Counted from the stretch's first letter, positions 34,355-43,372 are shown. The stretch: DNA of 64,000 nt from Kofleriaceae bacterium (GCA_018058095.1 JAGPCO010000024.1:1-64000); one strand, 5' to 3'. Notes: generated by a model not told the origin, from the sequence alone. Numbers and translations: made by a program.

Positions 34355-36325
34355 ATGGCCACGCCCTCCACGCCGACCTCGCCCGCGCCTGTCGCCTCCC
34401 CTGCCGCCCCCGCCGGCATCCCGCTGTCGCCGCAGTTCGCGGCCCGGCTCGAGCAGGTGCTGCCGCTGTTGCTGGCCGAGCCGTCGGCGGCGCCCGACGA
34501 CTGGGCCCCGACCGCGACCACCTACGACCTGCCGCGGTTCGACTCCGAGGAGCAGTTCGCCGGGAGGCTCGACGCCGCCCTGGCCCGCCTGGTCGACGAT
34601 CGGGTGACCGATCCGGCGGCGGTGCGCGAGGTGCTGCGCGGGTGCGGCCTGCCGTACGACTATGCCCGGCTCGGCCAGCCGCTGTCGACGGTGTACGAGC
34701 TATGGCTGGCCGCCACCACCCACGCCGCCCGGGTGTTCACCTTCGCGTCGGCGACCAAGCCATGGCTGAGCGTGATCGAGGCGCCCGACCGGACCCGGCC
34801 GGTCCGCGTCGTCGCCGAGGGCACGCTGCCGGTGTCTGCCGCGCTGCGCGCCCAGCTGGCCACGCGCGGGGTCACGCTGGTCGAGCAGGCTGGCGCCGCG
34901 CCGGCGCTGACGCACCCGACCAGCGCCGACGAGCTGACCGTGCTGGTGCGCGCCACGCCGTTCACCGGCGACCTGCGCGCGGTCGGCGCCGACGCCGTCT
35001 GCTACCCGGTCCCCGGTGGCGGCGTGCTGCTGGTGCGCGACGCCGCCCGCATCCCGCCGCGTGGCCTGCAGATCGTGCGCAAGCGGACGGTGTCGGCCCT
35101 CTTGGCCGCCGACGCCCAGCGCGCGCTGGCTCGGATCGCCGGCGTGGCCGTGCCGCCCGAGCTCGAGGCCACCACCGCCGCGTGTGACGCCGCCCTGCGC
35201 GCGCTGTTCCCCGAGGTGACCGACGCGCTGTACTTCTGCACCGGCCTGGCCGCCGAGGCCGCGGTGTTCGCCGCCGCCACCGCCGCCGCCGGTGATGACG
35301 GGCGCCCGGTCACCTTCTTCTACGCCCAGAACGGCTATGGCGGCACCGGCCAGCTCATCACCGACCTCCTGGCCCCGACCACCACGCTGGTGCCGGCGCC
35401 GCTACCGGTGATGAGCACCGACGCCAGCGGCGCGCGCCGCACCCTCATCGACGGCATCATCGCCGGCCTGGGCCAGCTCGGCGGCGCCGGCGCCTGCGTC
35501 TTCCTCGAGACCCCGACCAACCCCGAGCTGCAGGTGCACGACCTGCCCGCCCTGCTGGCGGCGCTGCGGGCGTACCAGCAGCGCTGGGGCAAGACCGTGC
35601 CGGTGCTGGTCGACACCACGCTGGCCCCGCTGTACCCGGCGCTGGCGCGCGAGGTCGCCGGCGACTGGCCGTTCGTGCTGGTCAAGAGCGGCTCGAAGTA
35701 CTTCACCAAGGGCAAGACCACCCTCGGCGTCGCCGCCTGCGCCGACCACCCGCTGGCGCGCGCCATCCTCGCGGGGGCGCGCGCGCTCGGCGCCGACGCC
35801 GACTCGTTCGCGACGCCCGGCCAGCGCGCCATCCTCCGCGACGGCCTGGCCGACCTGCGCCCGCGCATGGCGGCCATCGCCACCCACACCCACCAGCTCG
35901 CCGACGGCCTGCGCGCCACCCTGGCCGCACGTGGCCACGACCTCACCCTGTACGCCATCGGCCCGGCCGAGGCGGCGGCCGGCCTGGCCAGCGGCCTCCT
36001 GTCGTTCTACCTGCCGCCGGCGCCGACCAGCCACGCCGACCTCGTCGACGAGTTCGTCGATCACCTGCTCGCCACCGCGCCGACCCTGGTGCGGAGCCGC
36101 GTCAGCTACGGCCAGTCGACCGGCGGCGGTGCGCCCGACCTCTTCTACGTCATCAACCCGCAGGAGTCGACCCAGGGCTCCCTGTCGGCCGCCGTCAAGG
36201 CCGCGCAGAAGCGCGGCAACGTCCAGATTTGCCGCATCTCCGTCCCGGCCATCGCCGACGTCCCCGCGCTGCTCGCGGCCATGGAGCGGTTCTTCGACCG
36301 CAAGTACGGCCCGCGCGCTGGCTGA
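34355..36325 (+). CDS. Cys/Met-metabolism PLP-dependent enzyme with long N-terminal extension
   Basis: The C-terminal 390 residues of this 656-residue protein form a cystathionine gamma-synthase-type fold: CVFLETPTNPELQVHDLPAL, VLVDTTLAPLYPAL and VKSGSKYFTKGKTT, where K448 is the expected PLP lysine (usual motif S-x-T-K-Y). The first 260 residues are an Ala/Pro-rich leader and a domain that looks like a degenerate copy of a small-molecule enzyme module (TFASATKPWLSVIEAPDR, RVVAEGTLPVSAALRAQLATRG). Usual family length is about 400, so the extension is odd. Trans-sulphuration activity is an inference. Confidence 0.8.
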   Translation: MATPSTPTSPAPVASPAAPAGIPLSPQFAARLEQVLPLLLAEPSAAPDDWAPTATTYDLPRFDSEEQFAGRLDAALARLVDDRVTDPAAVREVLRGCGLPYDYARLGQPLSTVYELWLAATTHAARVFTFASATKPWLSVIEAPDRTRPVRVVAEGTLPVSAALRAQLATRGVTLVEQAGAAPALTHPTSADELTVLVRATPFTGDLRAVGADAVCYPVPGGGVLLVRDAARIPPRGLQIVRKRTVSALLAADAQRALARIAGVAVPPELEATTAACDAALRALFPEVTDALYFCTGLAAEAAVFAAATAAAGDDGRPVTFFYAQNGYGGTGQLITDLLAPTTTLVPAPLPVMSTDASGARRTLIDGIIAGLGQLGGAGACVFLETPTNPELQVHDLPALLAALRAYQQRWGKTVPVLVDTTLAPLYPALAREVAGDWPFVLVKSGSKYFTKGKTTLGVAACADHPLARAILAGARALGADADSFATPGQRAILRDGLADLRPRMAAIATHTHQLADGLRATLAARGHDLTLYAIGPAEAAAGLASGLLSFYLPPAPTSHADLVDEFVDHLLATAPTLVRSRVSYGQSTGGGAPDLFYVINPQESTQGSLSAAVKAAQKRGNVQICRISVPAIADVPALLAAMERFFDRKYGPRAG

Positions 36326-36594
36326 GAACCCGGAGCGCCTCCAGCGCGCGGCGCCTGCGCCAGGCCCGGTCAGCTGGAGTAGGCGCTCGGGCCTCGCCCC
36401 GCAACCTTCCGCCTCATTCCTGCACCTTGCGACACCACATGTCCGGCCCACCGGACGCACCCGTTCGAAACCGTCCAGCGCCCGTCCGCGCCGGATACCC
36501 ACCCCCAGCATTCTCGCGGGGTTAGACAACGCCACTGTCCGCTCCCCTTCCCCTGATCGCGTCTTCACGACCTTGACGACTGCTGATGAGTCTC

Positions 36595-36645
36595 CGCCCC
36601 GTGAACGGGTACGCCCCATAAACGGGTACGCCCCGTGACCGGGTA
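36595..36645. repeat. 17-bp tandem repeat, three copies, behind the immunity gene
   Basis: Three units of CGCCCC[GA]T[GA]A[AC]CGGGTA run to the base before the stop of the following gene. Each contains CCCC...CGGG and could form a small hairpin, possibly ending the minus-strand transcript. The remaining 270 bp back to the PLP enzyme gene shows no feature. Confidence 0.65.
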
Positions 36646-37158
36646 TTAGAGAATATGCGCTCTCAAGACGAACATAGGGATCGGGCCGGTCGTATCGACA
36701 CAGAACGTCTTCACTCCGTCTCTGAATGCCACCAGCACCTCTCCGTAAGGCCTTGGATTAACGAGAATATCATGGCTCTTCAAGATGTTCGAGTCGACCC
36801 AGATGGCCTCGAGTGGCAAGTGGGACCGCTCTTGCGGCACGAGGAATAGCCCGGCTTCCTGCCCGACCGGAGGCGCTTCCCGAATGAGCCTCAACCTCTC
36901 AACCACTTTCGTTGCGATTGCCACGTCGTAGTCCCCACCGATCCTGCACGGCTTCTGGAGTTCCTCGGAGTACGTTTGTGCAGGTACTGACCGCGCCGCA
37001 AGGCCCGGTGGGGGCGGCTCCACTTCATGCACTCCAACAGCCGGTTGACCCGCCGACAGGTCGTCTTTGCTTTCTCGCGGTGCGACGACCTCCGGCGCCT
37101 GCCGCTCACAGGCGACAACGAGCACACTAGACGCGACGAACGTTCGTCGAATACACAT
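36646..37158 (-). CDS. Low-GC lipoprotein, candidate immunity protein
   Basis: The 170-residue product has a short signal peptide with lipobox VVAC (Cys17), a Pro/Glu-rich linker, and a compact C-terminal domain (DYDVAIATKVVERLRLIREAPPVG...GLFLVP, ILVNPRPYGEVLVAFRDG). No family was recognised. Its start overlaps the stop of the Rhs gene (TAATG), and it shares the lower GC of the Rhs tip. It was therefore acquired together with the toxin and would neutralise it in the periplasm. This role is an inference from position. Confidence 0.55.
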   Translation of the reverse strand: MCIRRTFVASSVLVVACERQAPEVVAPRESKDDLSAGQPAVGVHEVEPPPPGLAARSVPAQTYSEELQKPCRIGGDYDVAIATKVVERLRLIREAPPVGQEAGLFLVPQERSHLPLEAIWVDSNILKSHDILVNPRPYGEVLVAFRDGVKTFCVDTTGPIPMFVLRAHIL

Positions 37159-38861
37159 TACTTCTTCACCTGTGACGTAAGACGATGGCTGAGATAGGCC
37201 TCAATCGAGGAGATCGAGTCCTTGTACTCTCGAACTTCGTAGGGGTCGTCGGGTACTGGTCCCATGATGTCTTGAAAAGGCCTCGCATCGTCGGCGAGGC
37301 AGGAACCGACGCAATGCCCTGCTCCGTAGGAATGCCCAGGCTCGTGAGAAACCAGGTCCAGAATGTACTTGAGTGCCTTCTCCCTTTGCTTCGGGTCCTT
37401 GAGATCGAGGTGCTGTAACTCCAGTGCGATGCGATCCACCGCAACCACGGTATATTGGTCACCCCGCAACGTGGATGCGCGATCCAGTTGATTCGGCCCG
37501 GTCGCCATTGCGTCAATCACCTGTCGAAATCCGACTATCTTCTTTGCACGGGCGACCGATGCCTTGTCAGAGAGATCGACAATTGAGAAGTTCAGGTCAA
37601 TCGGCCCCGAGGCGACCTTCCCGCCTTGCCTGATCTTCCCGACGCGCAACGTAGCACCCGCAGGCGAGATCTTCTGGAACAGACGAGACACGGGCGATTT
37701 CTTGAGACCCCGGATCGCCTGCATTGTCATGTCTGCGTAGGGTTTTAGACTCGACCTCTGTGACACGTTGCTTCGATAAGTTACGATCGCGGTGACTGAA
37801 TCGGTCCCATCGGGATCCACATACCGTAGCGGGTTCTGCATCACGAAGCCGTACAGCTGGCCGCGGCGCGGCTCGTCCCAGCCGGCCTCGGGGCGGTAGC
37901 GGTACAGCGGGTCGCCCTGGGTCCAGCCGAGCAGGACCTGGTCGTAGTAGCGGACGCCGTAGTAGCCAAGGCCGCTGATGTCGTCCTGGAACTTGTCGTT
38001 CATGCGGCGGCGGTGGCTGGCGACCTGGCCGCCGCTGGCCTCGATGACCTCGCCGTACGGGCCGTAGGTGAAGGCGGTGTTGACGGTGCCGTCGGTGGCC
38101 ACGGCGGCCAGGGTCGAGCCGCCCAGGCCGTGGAACTGGTGCTCGTAGCTGACCCGGTCTTTGACGCGCGCCAGCACCGTCCCCATCGTGACATGGGCCA
38201 GGGTCTCGAGCACGGCGCCAGCCGGGCTCAGCACGGCCTCCTGGTCGCCGATGAAGCGACGCACTTCCTGCGACACGCCGGCAGCGTCCCGCTTGACGAT
38301 GACCGCCCGCGCCCCGTCGTGGTGATACAGGTAGTCCTCGATGGCCACCGTGGTCTCGACGGCGCCGGTGACGTGCTTCTTCACGACTCGCTTGAGCTGG
38401 TCGTCGCTGTCGTACAGGAAGTCCCACGCCACGTCGGCGCCGCCCGGCCCGGCGCCTGGGTAGGTGCGCCGCTTCATGCCGCCATCCTGGTAGTAGGTGT
38501 ACCGCGCGTAGTCGGCGCCGCCTGCCCCGCCGACGGTGAGCTTGCTGACCGCCTCCTTGTCGATGCCGGAGGCGTAGTGATAGGTCACGTTGCGGTTCTT
38601 GACCTCGCTGCCGGGCAGCGCGGCCCCGGCGACACTGGCCGTGGCGAAGCGGCCGCCGACGCCGATCGACAGAGCGCACGGCCCGGGCCGCCCTCGGGCG
38701 CAACCTGCCGTAACGAGACGGGGCGGCGCCGGCCCGGAACGGCCGATGCGACGGTCGGGCGGCGCCGATCGTCTACTCGACAACCCCGGAGGCCCCGTGA
38801 CCCGCATCGCCCTGTCCCCGCTTCGACTCGTCCTCGCCGTCGCCCTCGCGGGCGTCGTCAC
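37158..38861 (-). CDS. 5'-truncated Rhs protein with candidate metzincin toxin tip
   Basis: The recognisable RHS part starts near base 38600 (VTYHYASGIDKEAVS). It includes YD-type repeats and the core end YYGVRYYD...LYGFVMQNPLRYVDPDG at about residue 348. The 216 residues after DPDG form a different, lower-GC domain holding HEPGHSYGAGH (about 506-516), which fits the zinc motif HExxHxxGxxH, and a downstream DIMGP that could be a Met-turn. RHS tips of this kind are polymorphic toxins. The first 90 residues are not protein-like, and a whole Rhs protein would be over 1,000 residues, so this is an orphan toxin cassette. Confidence 0.65.
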   Translation of the reverse strand: MTTPARATARTSRSGDRAMRVTGPPGLSSRRSAPPDRRIGRSGPAPPRLVTAGCARGRPGPCALSIGVGGRFATASVAGAALPGSEVKNRNVTYHYASGIDKEAVSKLTVGGAGGADYARYTYYQDGGMKRRTYPGAGPGGADVAWDFLYDSDDQLKRVVKKHVTGAVETTVAIEDYLYHHDGARAVIVKRDAAGVSQEVRRFIGDQEAVLSPAGAVLETLAHVTMGTVLARVKDRVSYEHQFHGLGGSTLAAVATDGTVNTAFTYGPYGEVIEASGGQVASHRRRMNDKFQDDISGLGYYGVRYYDQVLLGWTQGDPLYRYRPEAGWDEPRRGQLYGFVMQNPLRYVDPDGTDSVTAIVTYRSNVSQRSSLKPYADMTMQAIRGLKKSPVSRLFQKISPAGATLRVGKIRQGGKVASGPIDLNFSIVDLSDKASVARAKKIVGFRQVIDAMATGPNQLDRASTLRGDQYTVVAVDRIALELQHLDLKDPKQREKALKYILDLVSHEPGHSYGAGHCVGSCLADDARPFQDIMGPVPDDPYEVREYKDSISSIEAYLSHRLTSQVKK

Positions 38862-39576
38862 CCTGGCCGGGCCACGGCCGACCCGCGCCGACTACCACAT
38901 CCCGACGTACACCGGCACGCCGCTGATGATCGCCAGCGGTGTCGTCACCCAGCGCACGCTCAACGACGCCCTGCGCACGCCGCCGGGCCCCGGCGGCGGG
39001 ACCACCCGCGTGTCCACGCCGTCCCGCGCCGACCTGCGAGCGCTGGCGGTGCGGCCCGGCCCGTCGCACGCGGTGGCCGCGCTGGCCGCGAGCGCGCCGC
39101 CGGCCCAGCGCGCCGAGGCCGCCCGGGTGTACCAGCAGCTGCTCGACGGTCACCCGCAGCTGATGAAGCAGCTCGGCGCCCCCACCGGCGACCTCGCGGT
39201 CGCCGCCGCCACCTACCTGGCCGGCTGCTACATGGCCTACCGGGGCGCCGACCTGCCCGACGGCAGCTTCGTGCCGCTGTACCGCCAGCTGGTCGCCACC
39301 ATGTCGGCCGAGCGGCGGCTGGCGACCGCGAGCGCGGCCGACAAGCGCGAGCTGTACCAGCGCCTGGTCATCCTCGGCACCTTCTTCGCCGCCACCCAGG
39401 TCGCCCTCGCCTCCCGGCCCGACCCGGCCACGTCGGCCCGGCTGCGCGCCGCCGCCCACGACCACCTGCGCGCGTTCCTGCGGCTCGAGCCGGCGCGGCT
39501 GCGCCTGACCTCGCGCGGCCTCGAGGTCGCGCCGGCCGACGGCGCGGCTACGGCGGCGCCAGCGACAGGCGGGTGA
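38797..39576 (+). CDS. Exported protein, DUF6683-like
   Basis: The GTG at 38797 has GGAGG five bases upstream and opens a signal peptide (TRIALSPLRLVLAVALAGVVTLAG...RAD). The 259-residue product then has a helical domain with AAATYLAGCYMAYRGADLPDGSFVPLYRQLVATM and KRELYQRLVILGTFFAATQVAL, a pattern recalled from the family DUF6683 of secreted proteins of unknown function (recall only). The end overlaps the convergent binding-protein gene by 29 bp. The start overlaps the longest reading of the truncated Rhs frame. Confidence 0.6.
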   Translation: MTRIALSPLRLVLAVALAGVVTLAGPRPTRADYHIPTYTGTPLMIASGVVTQRTLNDALRTPPGPGGGTTRVSTPSRADLRALAVRPGPSHAVAALAASAPPAQRAEAARVYQQLLDGHPQLMKQLGAPTGDLAVAAATYLAGCYMAYRGADLPDGSFVPLYRQLVATMSAERRLATASAADKRELYQRLVILGTFFAATQVALASRPDPATSARLRAAAHDHLRAFLRLEPARLRLTSRGLEVAPADGAATAAPATGG

Positions 39577-41275
39577 GATCGATCCAGCCGTCCCACACCA
39601 CCACGCCCTGCACCCGCTGGTGGACCAGGCCCTGCGGCGCCTCGGCGACGATCGCCGCCAGCGGCATCGCCTCGTCGATGGCCGCGGCCAGCTCGCCGGC
39701 GACGAGGCGGCGCTGCGCCGGGTCCCAGGCGGCGCCCAGGGCCTCGAGCGCGCGGTCGATGCGGCGCGACACCAGCCGGCTGGCGTTGAGGCGGCCGCCG
39801 GTGGCGAACCACGGCGCCAGGTCCATGTCGACCATGCCGCCGAGCTCGACGAAGGCCAGGTCGAACTCGCCGCTGACCAGGCGGTTGTCGATCACCGCCT
39901 CCGAGCCAACCCGGACGTCGAGGCCGATGCCGACGCGCTTGAAGGCGTCGAGCACGCGATCGCGCTCGGGCACCCGGCCGGGCCGGTCGCCGCCGTGCTC
40001 GCGCTCGACCACCAGCACGTCGAGCCGCATCGGCTTGCCGGCCTGGTCGCGTACGCCGTCGCCGTCGCTGTCGGTCCAGCCGGCCTGGTCGAGCAGCAGC
40101 CCGGCCGCCTGCGGATCGAACGCCGGCACCGGCAGCGCCGGCGCGTCGAGCGGGCCACCCGGCCACGCCACGCTGGCGACCGGCTCGGCCAGGCCGTCGT
40201 ACACGTCCTTGGCCAGGCCACGCCGGTCGATCAGCAGCGACAGCGCGCGCCGGACCCGGGCGTCGTCGAGCGGCGGCGCCCCGGCGTCGAACAGCAGCGC
40301 GCGCAGGCGCGGCGGCCGCAGCTCGAGCGCGGTGAAGGTCGAGGCGAAGCCCGGCGCCGACGCCTGCTCCGGCCAGTGCGCCGGGATGAGCTCGGGCACG
40401 ATGTCGATCTCGCCGCGCTTGGCGGCGGTGAGGATGATGGCGGCGTCGCTGTCGTACACCAGCTCGAGATCGCGGATGGCCGGCGCGCCGCGGTGGTGCT
40501 TGGCGTGGGCGGTCAGGCGCACCACCCCGTCCTTCCAGCCGACGTAGCGGTACGGACCGGAGCCGACCAGCGCGCCGCCGGCGGCCAGACCACGCTCGTA
40601 CACGTGGGCCGGGATCATCGGCAGCTCGGCCAGCGCCCGCAGCATCCACACGTTGGGGCGGTACATGCGGATCCGCAGCGCGCGTGGGCCGACCAGCTCG
40701 ACCACCTCGATGTCCGACAGCAACGCGCGGTAGTGCGGGGCCGGCCCGCTCGGGCTGCGCACCAGGTCGAGGGTGAACTGGGCGTCGACCGAGGTGACGG
40801 CGCGGCCGTCGTGCCAGGTCGCGCCCGGCTCGAGCTCGAGCAGGAGGTCGAGCCCGTTGCCGGAGATCTTCCACGACCGGGCCAGGCGCGGCGCGTAGCG
40901 GCCGGGGCCGTCGGGCCGGGCCGGGTCGGGCTCGTGGCGCAAGAGCGGCTCGAACACCGTCCCGACCATGATGCGGCGGGTCCACAGCGAGGCGTCGAGG
41001 AGCGGGTTGAGGCCCTTGGGCTCGGCGCTGATCGCCACCCGCAGGGTGTGCGGCCGGGCGGCCAGGATGGCGCTGCCGGTCCCGCCGCCGGCCACCGGCG
41101 AGACCGACGGCGCGGTCGCCGCCGCGCCGACCGGGTCGGGCGCGTGCCGCCACGGCTTGACCCGGGCCGGAGCTTCGCAGCCGACGCTGGCGCTCAGGAC
41201 CAGCGCCACCACCGCCGCCGGGGCGGGCCGCAACCATCCAGGGGCCGGGGTGTCTTGAGGGGACCGGGGGGTCAT
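39548..41275 (-). CDS. Oligopeptide-type ABC substrate-binding lipoprotein (SBP_bac_5)
   Basis: The ATG at 41275 opens a lipoprotein signal peptide (SASVGCEAP). The 575-residue mature protein has the type 5 binding fold: RVAISAEPKGLNPLLD, GATWHDGRAVTSVDAQFTLDLV, LVGSGPYRYVGWKDGVV and LSLLIDRRGLAKDVYDGLAE. It would bind peptides or similar molecules for an importer whose permeases are not in the window. A calcium-like DSDGDGVRD loop is inserted in the C-terminal half, as sometimes in these proteins. Another protein of the same class is at 54318. Its start is only 3 bp from that of the divergent gene. Confidence 0.85.
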   Translation of the reverse strand: MTPRSPQDTPAPGWLRPAPAAVVALVLSASVGCEAPARVKPWRHAPDPVGAAATAPSVSPVAGGGTGSAILAARPHTLRVAISAEPKGLNPLLDASLWTRRIMVGTVFEPLLRHEPDPARPDGPGRYAPRLARSWKISGNGLDLLLELEPGATWHDGRAVTSVDAQFTLDLVRSPSGPAPHYRALLSDIEVVELVGPRALRIRMYRPNVWMLRALAELPMIPAHVYERGLAAGGALVGSGPYRYVGWKDGVVRLTAHAKHHRGAPAIRDLELVYDSDAAIILTAAKRGEIDIVPELIPAHWPEQASAPGFASTFTALELRPPRLRALLFDAGAPPLDDARVRRALSLLIDRRGLAKDVYDGLAEPVASVAWPGGPLDAPALPVPAFDPQAAGLLLDQAGWTDSDGDGVRDQAGKPMRLDVLVVEREHGGDRPGRVPERDRVLDAFKRVGIGLDVRVGSEAVIDNRLVSGEFDLAFVELGGMVDMDLAPWFATGGRLNASRLVSRRIDRALEALGAAWDPAQRRLVAGELAAAIDEAMPLAAIVAEAPQGLVHQRVQGVVVWDGWIDLTRLSLAPP

Positions 41276-41278
41276 GTT

Positions 41279-41998
41279 ATGTCCGAGTCCATGCAAGGTC
41301 GCACGCTGCTCACCGGCTCGGGCTCCGCTCTGCTTCTGGTACCGCTTTTCGCGGTGTCGGTCGCGGCGCCCGGGTGTGAAAAGGACCAGCTCAAGGGTCC
41401 GGCCGCCGAGGTCAAGGCCCACAACATCAAGCTCGACCTGCCGGCCGTGCCCAGCTTCGACCTGCCCAAGCCCAACGCCGACGGCTCGCACGCGGTCAAG
41501 GAGATGCGGGTCCGCGGCAAGAAGTACTTGAACACCGAGGTCACCATCAAGGGCTACGTGACCTGGGCCTACGACTGCATGACCGCCATCCGCAAGGAGG
41601 CGATGACCGACGCCGAGGTCGCCAAGCTCATCGAGGACGACCCGACCCTGTGCGAGCGGCCCAAGTTCTACATCGGCGACTCGCCCGACACCCCCATCGA
41701 GAAGAGCGTGTGGGTGGTCGACGTCCCGCGCGCGCCCAACAAGCAGGAGATCAAGAACCTGCCCAAGGAAGAGATCAAGGCGTGGCCGGTGCCGCCGCCG
41801 TACAAGGTCGGCGACGAGATGATCATCACCGGGCAGTGGATGCAGTCGTCGCCGCACAGCGAGCGCAACTCCGACGGCCTGCTGGTCTACAAGAGCCTGA
41901 CCAACGTGACCCAGGGCAACTGGGTCACGCCGCCGCCCGCCGCGGACCCCGCCGCCGGCGGCCTGCCGCCCGCGACCAAGCAAGCGCCCAAGCACTGA
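41279..41998 (+). CDS. Lipoprotein with OB-fold-like domain
   Basis: The 239-residue product has a lipoprotein signal peptide (VAAPGCEKD). The mature part reads as an OB-like barrel: EVTIKGYVTWAYDC, then RPKFYIGDSPD and EKSVWVVDVPR, then YKVGDEMIITGQWMQSS. Similar conserved lipoproteins occur in myxobacteria without known function. The ATG at 41279 is used. An ATG at 41291 is also possible and would leave more space to the divergent start at 41275. The 246 bp after the gene hold no gene. Confidence 0.6.
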   Translation: MSESMQGRTLLTGSGSALLLVPLFAVSVAAPGCEKDQLKGPAAEVKAHNIKLDLPAVPSFDLPKPNADGSHAVKEMRVRGKKYLNTEVTIKGYVTWAYDCMTAIRKEAMTDAEVAKLIEDDPTLCERPKFYIGDSPDTPIEKSVWVVDVPRAPNKQEIKNLPKEEIKAWPVPPPYKVGDEMIITGQWMQSSPHSERNSDGLLVYKSLTNVTQGNWVTPPPAADPAAGGLPPATKQAPKH

Positions 41999-42244
41999 GG
42001 ACCTGGCCGGGCGCCGGCGCGAGCCGCGAGTTGCGCCCGCTGGATCGGCTCAGGATCGGCCCGTGATCGGGCCTGGATCCGGGTCGGGCCTGGACCGGCC
42101 CCGGACCAGCTCCGGGTGTGCTGCCCCAGGCGCGGCCGCCCGGCGCCAGGGGGCAACCCCTCGTGATCGCTGGTTCGGCCGGCCCCGCGCCGCGGTGGGC
42201 GGGGCTGGCCACGCCCTTGCTCGAGGAGGGGCCAGGAGGAATCG

Positions 42245-43372
42245 ATGCGCCCCACCCCGCTCCCTCACACCGCCCTGACCCTGCTCACCAGCCTGGCCCT
42301 CGCGCAGTCGGCCTGCATGGTCGGGGAGTACGACGGCGATGGCGACGCCGACGGCTACGTTCTCATCGTCAACCCGACCAACCCCGACGACCAGGTCCAC
42401 ACCGCGGTCGGCCGGGTCAGCATGGACGGCTCGTTGTGCAGCGGCACGCTGGTGGCGCCGCGCCTGGTGGTGACGGCCGCCCACTGCATCGCGACCAGGC
42501 CAGCCCGCACGTTCGAGTCGAGCGGCTTCCGCAGCGCGGTGATCGCCCAGGCCGCGCACCCCGGCTACCCCGGCGGGGTCCACGCCGAGGACGTCGCCGT
42601 GCTGCTGCTGGCCGACCCCGCCCCGCACGCACCGTCCACGGTCGATACCCGGGCGGTCGGCAACGGCGCCAGCCTGACCGCCGTCGGCTACGGCCTGACC
42701 GCGGCCGGCGCGGGCGACGCCGGCGTGCGCCGCTCTGGCACGGTCACGGTCAGCCAGGTCGGTGGCGTCGGCGGCGTCGGCGACATGATCCTGACCTCGC
42801 CCGGCCCCTCCACCATCTGCAGCGGTGACTCCGGCGGCGCGCTGCTCGACGGCAACCGGCTGGTCGGCGTCACCTCCGGGACCGAGGTCGTCGACGGCAC
42901 GCCGTGCACCAACCGCGCGTTCTTCGTCCGCGTCGACACCCACCTCGGCTTCGTGCGCGAGCAGGCCGCGGCCTGGGGCGTGGCCCTGACCGCGCCCGAG
43001 GCGCCGCCGACGCCGCCGGCCGGGTGTGGCCTGTTTGCGATCGACGAGCAGCTCGGGCCCGACAGCTCCAAGGTGTCGTGTGACGGCCGCTTCCACCTCA
43101 TCCACCAGGGCGACGGCAACGTCGTGCTGTACCAGGTCGTCGGCGCTGGCCTGCGGGCGCTGTGGGCGTCGCGGACGGCCGGCCGGATCAGCACGTCCCT
43201 GGTGATGCAGCCCGACGGCAACCTGGTGCTGTACGGGCCGGGCACCGCCCTGTTCCACACCAGCACGCATGGCCACCCGGGCGCGGTCGGCTACGTGCAG
43301 GACGACGGCAACTTCGTCATCTACGGCCCGGGCGGCGTGCCGCTGTGGGCCACCGGCACCGGCGGGCGCTGA
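42245..43372 (+). CDS. Exported trypsin-like protease fused to a bulb-type lectin domain
   Basis: GGAGGA lies 5 nt before the ATG. After a signal peptide, the S1 protease domain shows the triad H80 (VVTAAHC), D116 (AEDVAVLLL) and S196 (CSGDSGG). Residues 260-375 contain three mannose-binding motifs of the Q-x-D-x-N-x-V-x-Y class: QGDGNVVLY, QPDGNLVLY and QDDGNFVIY, typical of bulb-type (B-) lectins. The protein is probably secreted and targeted to glycans of prey or matrix, which is an inference. Its stop TGA forms the first bases of the 165-bp palindromic element. Confidence 0.88.
   Translation: MRPTPLPHTALTLLTSLALAQSACMVGEYDGDGDADGYVLIVNPTNPDDQVHTAVGRVSMDGSLCSGTLVAPRLVVTAAHCIATRPARTFESSGFRSAVIAQAAHPGYPGGVHAEDVAVLLLADPAPHAPSTVDTRAVGNGASLTAVGYGLTAAGAGDAGVRRSGTVTVSQVGGVGGVGDMILTSPGPSTICSGDSGGALLDGNRLVGVTSGTEVVDGTPCTNRAFFVRVDTHLGFVREQAAAWGVALTAPEAPPTPPAGCGLFAIDEQLGPDSSKVSCDGRFHLIHQGDGNVVLYQVVGAGLRALWASRTAGRISTSLVMQPDGNLVLYGPGTALFHTSTHGHPGAVGYVQDDGNFVIYGPGGVPLWATGTGGR

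Noticed and set aside
36540-37850. Lower-GC region as a prophage
   Set aside because: No integrase, capsid or terminase genes; the drop is explained by the toxin tip and its neighbour.
39620-41278. Frame continuing upstream of the OB-lipoprotein
   Set aside because: It is antisense to the binding-protein gene, and the signal peptide starts at 41279.
41999-42244. GGATCGG-type repeats ahead of the trypsin gene
   Set aside because: Only short, irregular similarities were seen; no clear hairpin or regulatory motif except the ribosome-binding site.
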